Virus record (IMG/VR): IMGVR_UViG_3300042691_023664
Location: 1-26,158 of that record
From: a virus
Strand: one strand, 5' to 3'
Length of the DNA: 26,158 bases
Under the pieces are notes generated by a model. The model made no database searches. It was not told the DNA's origin and saw nothing but the letters and a program-made list of their open reading frames with translations. A program made the translations under genes and the position numbers. Shown here one piece after another: positions 24,101 through 26,158 of the stretch; positions within the stretch are counted from its first letter, which is position 1; the number at the start of each line of letters is the position of its first letter.

Positions 24101-24337
24101 TTCATATTTTGGTATACTTGTATCAACAAATTTTGCTGGGCTTGTACCCTTGTCTCCGTTACCAAAAACAGAAACAAACTCATCATAATCTTTTATAAAA
24201 ATAGGTTCGAAAGCGGGACCCTGAAGAGTCTCACCAACAATACCCAAAGTTGTAACACCAACACTCTGTGTTACGAATGTTAAGTCTCTTTCGGAAGTAT
24301 ATACTCCTGGAGATACAAAAACTTTTCCACTTGCCAT
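21107..24337 (-). CDS. 18: Tail sheath protein (gp18-like), enlarged
   Basis: A 1076-residue contractile sheath subunit. The N-terminus has the typical SPGVYTSERDLTF (9-21), GVTTLGIVGETLQGPAF (27-43), the F-x-x-V-F-G-N loop (54-60) and YIAKAYLEESNQLYVTRVLG (82-101). The C-terminal core holds LFAGGFDGWDIYRKW (near 720), VRRLLLQARKLISAVAVRLL (near 980) and the closing strands GKIFLKPTRALEYIDIEFVI. N- and C-terminal arms link neighbouring subunits in the known sheath mesh. T4 gp18 has 659 residues; the excess here is mostly a Gly/Ser/Thr-rich beta region at about 105-430, probably one or more outward-facing domains. It forms a single-gene unit, with a promoter motif upstream and a hairpin downstream. 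The start has an A-rich leader without a Shine-Dalgarno site. Confidence 0.93.
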   Translation of the reverse strand: MASGKVFVSPGVYTSERDLTFVTQSVGVTTLGIVGETLQGPAFEPIFIKDYDEFVSVFGNGDKGTSPAKFVDTSIPKYEAAYIAKAYLEESNQLYVTRVLGLSGYDAGPSWSITTIANIDGETISAILPSYPAGLTTFTFTGSTGGTSTIAYTSSIPAFIPNINLPYINPDGGQTTLSEDFANYIYNEISNVSSSSSLSGRTALFFGSVSQQTFNVLTGSSYNPSGVNIYENVFGVEDVISTSLDYTSGQNDIWYSSLFSIIGPQTYTGSGFGIVVSAITSTGGGSYSGTVRVYGTLYTGSSYTDYDDVVVATLRSRGVGTYASDNGPVYKVSATTSVGMVGTGVYSGISKDPYSSFLITGTTTDGTNSSFSFDVSMASSQTNFIAKTLGTTNFNGSLNSDDFPIFVEEAYPTFLSEGYLQNKIRGLNSTLVALPGLRNTPNTNTIAYNLEKYQTPETPFIVSELRGNKVYKLFKLITISDGTNANFRFKITLANIDLDNNTFDVVVRDFNDTDSSQLVLDRFSNCTMDPTSNSYVAKKIGTSNGEFPLRSRYVMIELSEEAPTDAVPAGFEGLVQRSYGSAKPPFLNFKTLYYGPNGLKYSPPFSYFFGGEIRAGASGDRKRNVQLGVSSQLGYDFDQLTYRGKQAPTNLATGEGTEWNYVTKGFHMDSGATVVLIGGNGPTSGDSKFFVGEASFQTNPTSTSDPYYGLNARKFTLLFAGGFDGWDIYRKWRTNGDGFALGGTNFLKGYKSDATYPNATGWGAFRRITGPNQEIWANTDYYAYLWGQKTFANPEAVDINIFTTPGIDYYNNSNLVEEAIEMVERDRADSIYICTTADYNLFTTAAINNLNDNLYFPESVVENLEDTAIDSNYTATYYPWILKNDTENNEQIWIPATGEVVKNLAYTDKIFKPWFASAGYTRGVVNAVQARKRLTQDDRDTLYKGRINPIATFTDIGTVIWGNKTLQIRESALDRINVRRLLLQARKLISAVAVRLLFEQNDDKVRQQFLDSVNPILDEIRRERGLIDFRVQVSSAAEDLDSNTMTGKIFLKPTRALEYIDIEFVITPAGASFDDV

Positions 24338-24362
24338 TTTTCAGTTTGTATTTGAAATTTAT

Positions 24363-24377
24363 TTTTTATTATAAATA
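24363..24377 (-). promoter_or_regulatory. Candidate late-type promoter of the tail sheath gene
   Basis: The minus strand reads TATTTATAATAAAAA, a full consensus match, 25 bases before the ATG at 24337. This is the same spacing as at the tube gene, the other very highly needed tail protein. Confidence 0.6.
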
Positions 24378-24426
24378 CTTTGAAAAACCGCAAAAAATTA
24401 GGTCTATTTTATTTATTTTAATAGTT

Positions 24427-24450
24427 GTAGGAAAAAATTCTACCTTTTTT
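24427..24450 (+). terminator. Weak intrinsic terminator on the plus strand, upstream of the RHH-like gene
   Basis: Plus-strand RNA would pair GUAGGA (24427-24432) with UUCUAC (24438-24443), six pairs including one G-U, around a five-A loop, followed by C and six U. The minus-strand version is not followed by a U run, so the direction is plus. It lies just before the promoter motif of the plus-strand gene and could stop antisense transcription coming out of the sheath region. Confidence 0.5.
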
Positions 24451-24452
24451 CA

Positions 24453-24467
24453 TACTTATAAAATACT
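24453..24467 (+). promoter_or_regulatory. Candidate late-type promoter of the plus-strand RHH-like gene
   Basis: The plus strand reads TACTTATAAAATACT, 12 of 15 matches to the copy before the tape measure gene, 10 bases before the ATG at 24478. It is the only copy tied to a plus-strand gene, and it points the same way as that gene. Confidence 0.5.
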
Positions 24468-24477
24468 TATTAAGGAT

Positions 24478-24627
24478 ATGAAAAAAATAAAAAATATTAA
24501 AATTTCAATTGAAAGTCACAAATTGTTAAAGGATTATTGTGAAGAAAAAGGATATAAGATTTATAAATTTTTAGAAGAACTAATAAAGAAAAAATGTACT
24601 AAAGAAAAAGATATATATGGTGAATAA
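24478..24627 (+). CDS. Small ribbon-helix-helix-like DNA-binding protein (49 aa), the only plus-strand gene
   Basis: A 49-residue basic protein. A short strand, KNIKISI (5-11), is followed by a helix (about 12-24, SHKLLKDYCEEKG) and a second helix (about 27-39, KIYKFLEELIKKK). This is the strand-helix-helix order of Arc/CopG-type repressors, which bind DNA as dimers through a paired beta ribbon. Longer reading from 24268 is possible in frame, but that part is antisense to the sheath start and rich in hydrophobic residues, so I chose the ATG at 24478, which begins exactly at the domain. The stop codon abuts the gp15-like stop on the other strand with no gap, so its transcript would run antisense into that gene. 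Likely a regulator of phage or host genes. The fold call is from pattern only. Confidence 0.75.
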   Translation: MKKIKNIKISIESHKLLKDYCEEKGYKIYKFLEELIKKKCTKEKDIYGE

Positions 24628-25668
24628 TTATTGAAGATACGCCGTTGTTTTAATTGTTGACGTAGAACCACTTGAAATTTTAACAATATCAACTGTAACA
24701 ACATCACCATTACTTACCTGAATTGTTTCTATATTGTCTCCAACATAGTTATCATTTATATAAACTGAATAAGAAAAAACATTTTCTAACGAGGTAACTT
24801 TTAAATCTGCGGTATAAAAAAACGGTTCAGTTATTCCGGTAACACCAACAAAGTAAGGAAAATTAAAATCAAAAAAATTAGGTCTTTCAGGTTGTGGGTT
24901 AACTTTCCTACTTGTATTTAAAACATCGGTTTCAAACATTGTCACTTGTCTTGTTATACCCGGACTAACTTTAAACTCTTCTTCATCCAATAAAAACCCT
25001 TGCATTAAAAACTTATAGTTTTGAACGTAATACTTTCTTTTTTCTAATTCTTTAGTTGATTCATCAGAAACATCTTCCCATATAATTGGAATATAATGTC
25101 CTTTAACAACGGTGTAAGCCTGTCTTGATGCGAATTTTTGATTAACAATTTTATTAAATTCATTTAATTCTCTCATCCTATTACAAAATATTTTTATATT
25201 GAATGAGATATCGACAGGGATTGGTTGTGGTATTGTATAAACATCAAACCCTTTTCTTTGTCCGTCCCATGTTGGTACTTGAGCGTATAAAAATTGTCTT
25301 CTATCCGGAATTTTATATTGAGTTATAAGACTTGTTCCAAATTTTACCTCTGGCATTCTTACTGTTGATATAAACGGTAACTTAACATTATCATCTAAAT
25401 CTTTAAAATCCCAAGTTTCAGTAAATTGAGACCAGCTTTGGTTCGTTATTATTTTATCTATAACGGGTACCTTTTTCCCGTCAACTGAAAGTAATAAATC
25501 GTTTTTAACAAACTCTAACATACCCTTATCTAAATCTGCGTGTAAAACACCCTTTGGTAAATAAGTTCCTTTATCTTGGATTTTATCCAAGAGTTCTTGT
25601 CTCCTTTCAGTTAAAACTTTTACGGGAGTTAGTGGTAAATTTTTTCTTAAAGTTTTAGGTAGTGCCAT
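24628..25668 (-). CDS. 15: Tail sheath stabiliser / tail completion protein (gp15-like)
   Basis: A 346-residue protein. The middle (about 145-230) has the gp15 pattern: PQPIPVDISFNIKIFCNRM, a helix NEFNKIVNQKFA, then GHYIPIIWEDVSDES, KELEKRKYYVQNYKFLMQGF and the closing LLDEEEF. In T4, gp15 (272 aa) caps the tail after tube and sheath reach full length and presents the surface for head joining. About 75 C-terminal residues (from TADLKVTSLENVFSYSVYIN onward) look like an added small beta-sandwich absent from T4 gp15. It starts 2 bases after the neck-type gene, with a possible AAAGGA Shine-Dalgarno site 8 bases upstream. In T4 the terminase genes 16 and 17 follow; here the inverted RHH-like gene and the sheath follow. 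Confidence 0.8.
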   Translation of the reverse strand: MALPKTLRKNLPLTPVKVLTERRQELLDKIQDKGTYLPKGVLHADLDKGMLEFVKNDLLLSVDGKKVPVIDKIITNQSWSQFTETWDFKDLDDNVKLPFISTVRMPEVKFGTSLITQYKIPDRRQFLYAQVPTWDGQRKGFDVYTIPQPIPVDISFNIKIFCNRMRELNEFNKIVNQKFASRQAYTVVKGHYIPIIWEDVSDESTKELEKRKYYVQNYKFLMQGFLLDEEEFKVSPGITRQVTMFETDVLNTSRKVNPQPERPNFFDFNFPYFVGVTGITEPFFYTADLKVTSLENVFSYSVYINDNYVGDNIETIQVSNGDVVTVDIVKISSGSTSTIKTTAYLQ

Positions 25669-25670
25669 TA

Positions 25671-26158
25671 TTAAATTCCTTTAAATTCGTTTTCGTTTAC
25701 AGGTGACGCAATAATTGATCTATAAAATCTTTTATATCCAGCATAAGTGTGTTTATTGTCTGTAAAAATCCTTCCATCGTTAACTACAGAATAATACCTA
25801 ACTTTATCTTCCGTCTCATAATAACCAATATAATCACCATATTCTATTTCAATACCCATCTCATCTAAATGTTTTTGATAAACACCAACTTTTAAATTAC
25901 CTGGTTCCATTTGTGACAATTTTGAACTACCTAAATCAGTATTTGTTGGTGCCTCAACTTGAACGTACCCTTTAAATTCAACAGGGGGTAAAAATTGGAT
26001 ACCGTCTTCAAGGGCTTCACCATAAACATCATCGTTATTGGTTCTTTGTTTATCTACTTTATATAATACAAGTGTAAAGTTCATGTCCCCATGTAACCAT
26101 TCTTCACCCATAGTAATATCTAAATTAAAATCTTCTTCTGAGAAGAATTTATTTAATC
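25671..26158 (-). CDS. Neck / head-completion-type protein (gp14-like), C-terminal part (runs off the window)
   Basis: The frame stays open to the window edge, so the N-terminus is outside. The ATG at 26111 is internal: 15 codons upstream of it read cleanly as LNKFFSEEDFNLDIT. The visible part contains GEEWLHGDMNFTLVLYKVD, then DVYGEALEDGIQFLPPVEF, then GVYQKHLDEMGIEIEYGDYI and VRYYSVVNDGRIF, a beta-rich structural protein. It lies directly before the gp15-like gene with a 2-base gap, where T4 carries gene 14 (neck protein, joins head to tail). The assignment to gp14 is mainly from gene order plus a loose pattern match; another neck or head-tail connector protein is the alternative. Confidence 0.6.
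   Translation of the reverse strand, partial: LNKFFSEEDFNLDITMGEEWLHGDMNFTLVLYKVDKQRTNNDDVYGEALEDGIQFLPPVEFKGYVQVEAPTNTDLGSSKLSQMEPGNLKVGVYQKHLDEMGIEIEYGDYIGYYETEDKVRYYSVVNDGRIFTDNKHTYAGYKRFYRSIIASPVNENEFKGI

Noticed and set aside
16222-24377. Reading the plus-strand TATAAATA octamers as promoters for plus-strand transcription
   Set aside because: All but one of the linked genes are on the minus strand, conservation extends downstream in minus orientation (WWAAAA), and the lone plus-strand gene has the motif in its own direction.
24268-24477. N-terminal extension of the plus-strand gene to 119 residues
   Set aside because: The extra 70 codons cross the sheath start, its promoter motif and the terminator hairpin, and encode a Phe/Leu/Ile-rich string unrelated to the RHH-like part.
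26109-26111. ATG at 26111 as the true start of the neck-type gene
   Set aside because: The same frame stays open with sensible residues for 15 codons to the window edge, and no promoter motif or leader precedes this ATG.
1-26158. tRNA genes, CRISPR arrays, insertion sequences, integrase or defence genes
   Set aside because: No cloverleaf-like segment, spaced direct repeat array, transposase motif or known defence domain was seen in any frame or gap.

Overview
The window is a 26 kb piece of a strictly lytic-type, T4-related contractile-tailed phage (myovirus). It carries a near-complete tail module plus the edge of a DNA replication/recombination module. The DNA is strongly AT-rich. Almost every gene lies on the minus strand, genes are tightly packed, and most starts are preceded by A/T-rich leaders without a Shine-Dalgarno sequence. 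Missing Shine-Dalgarno sites, together with the protein families as I remember them, suggest a Bacteroidota (flavobacterial-type) host. That host call is an inference; nothing here proves it.

Reading in the direction of transcription (high to low coordinates), the right end holds a partial neck-type protein (gp14-like) and a gp15-like tail sheath stabiliser. Next comes a lone plus-strand gene for a 49-residue ribbon-helix-helix-like protein. Then follow an unusually large tail sheath (1076 aa, gp18-like), a 46-residue ORF, a HAD-type phosphatase, the tail tube (gp19-like), a tape-measure chaperone pair (gp26-like and gp51-like, overlapping in different frames), and a 670-residue tape measure. 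After these come two giant baseplate-type proteins (2279 and 2190 aa) flanking a small gp53/LysM-like protein, a 74-residue protein and a repeat-rich coiled-coil protein.

A strong terminator then separates the tail block from the left end, which carries a gp32-like single-stranded DNA-binding protein, a 98-residue protein of unknown function and the start of uvsX (RecA-like recombinase).

The parts fit one job. Tape measure and chaperones set tail length. The giant proteins and the gp53-like protein build the baseplate and tube initiator. Tube and sheath polymerise on top, and the gp15-/gp14-like proteins close the tail and join it to the head. Transcription appears split into many short units: a 15-bp motif close to TATTTATAAWWAAAA sits 10-32 bases upstream of most unit-leading genes, and it flips orientation with the single plus-strand gene. 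I read this as the phage's late-type promoter, related to the T4 late -10 box.

I saw no tRNA, rRNA, CRISPR array, insertion sequence, integrase or defence system. No stretch above about 150 bases lacks a gene. The most interesting points are the orientation-following promoter motif, the chaperone reading-frame overlap, the SSB-like tail and missing zinc ligands of the gp32 homologue, the nine-copy repeat and possible OmpA-like fold inside the 2279-residue protein, and the inverted regulator sitting where T4 carries its terminase genes.
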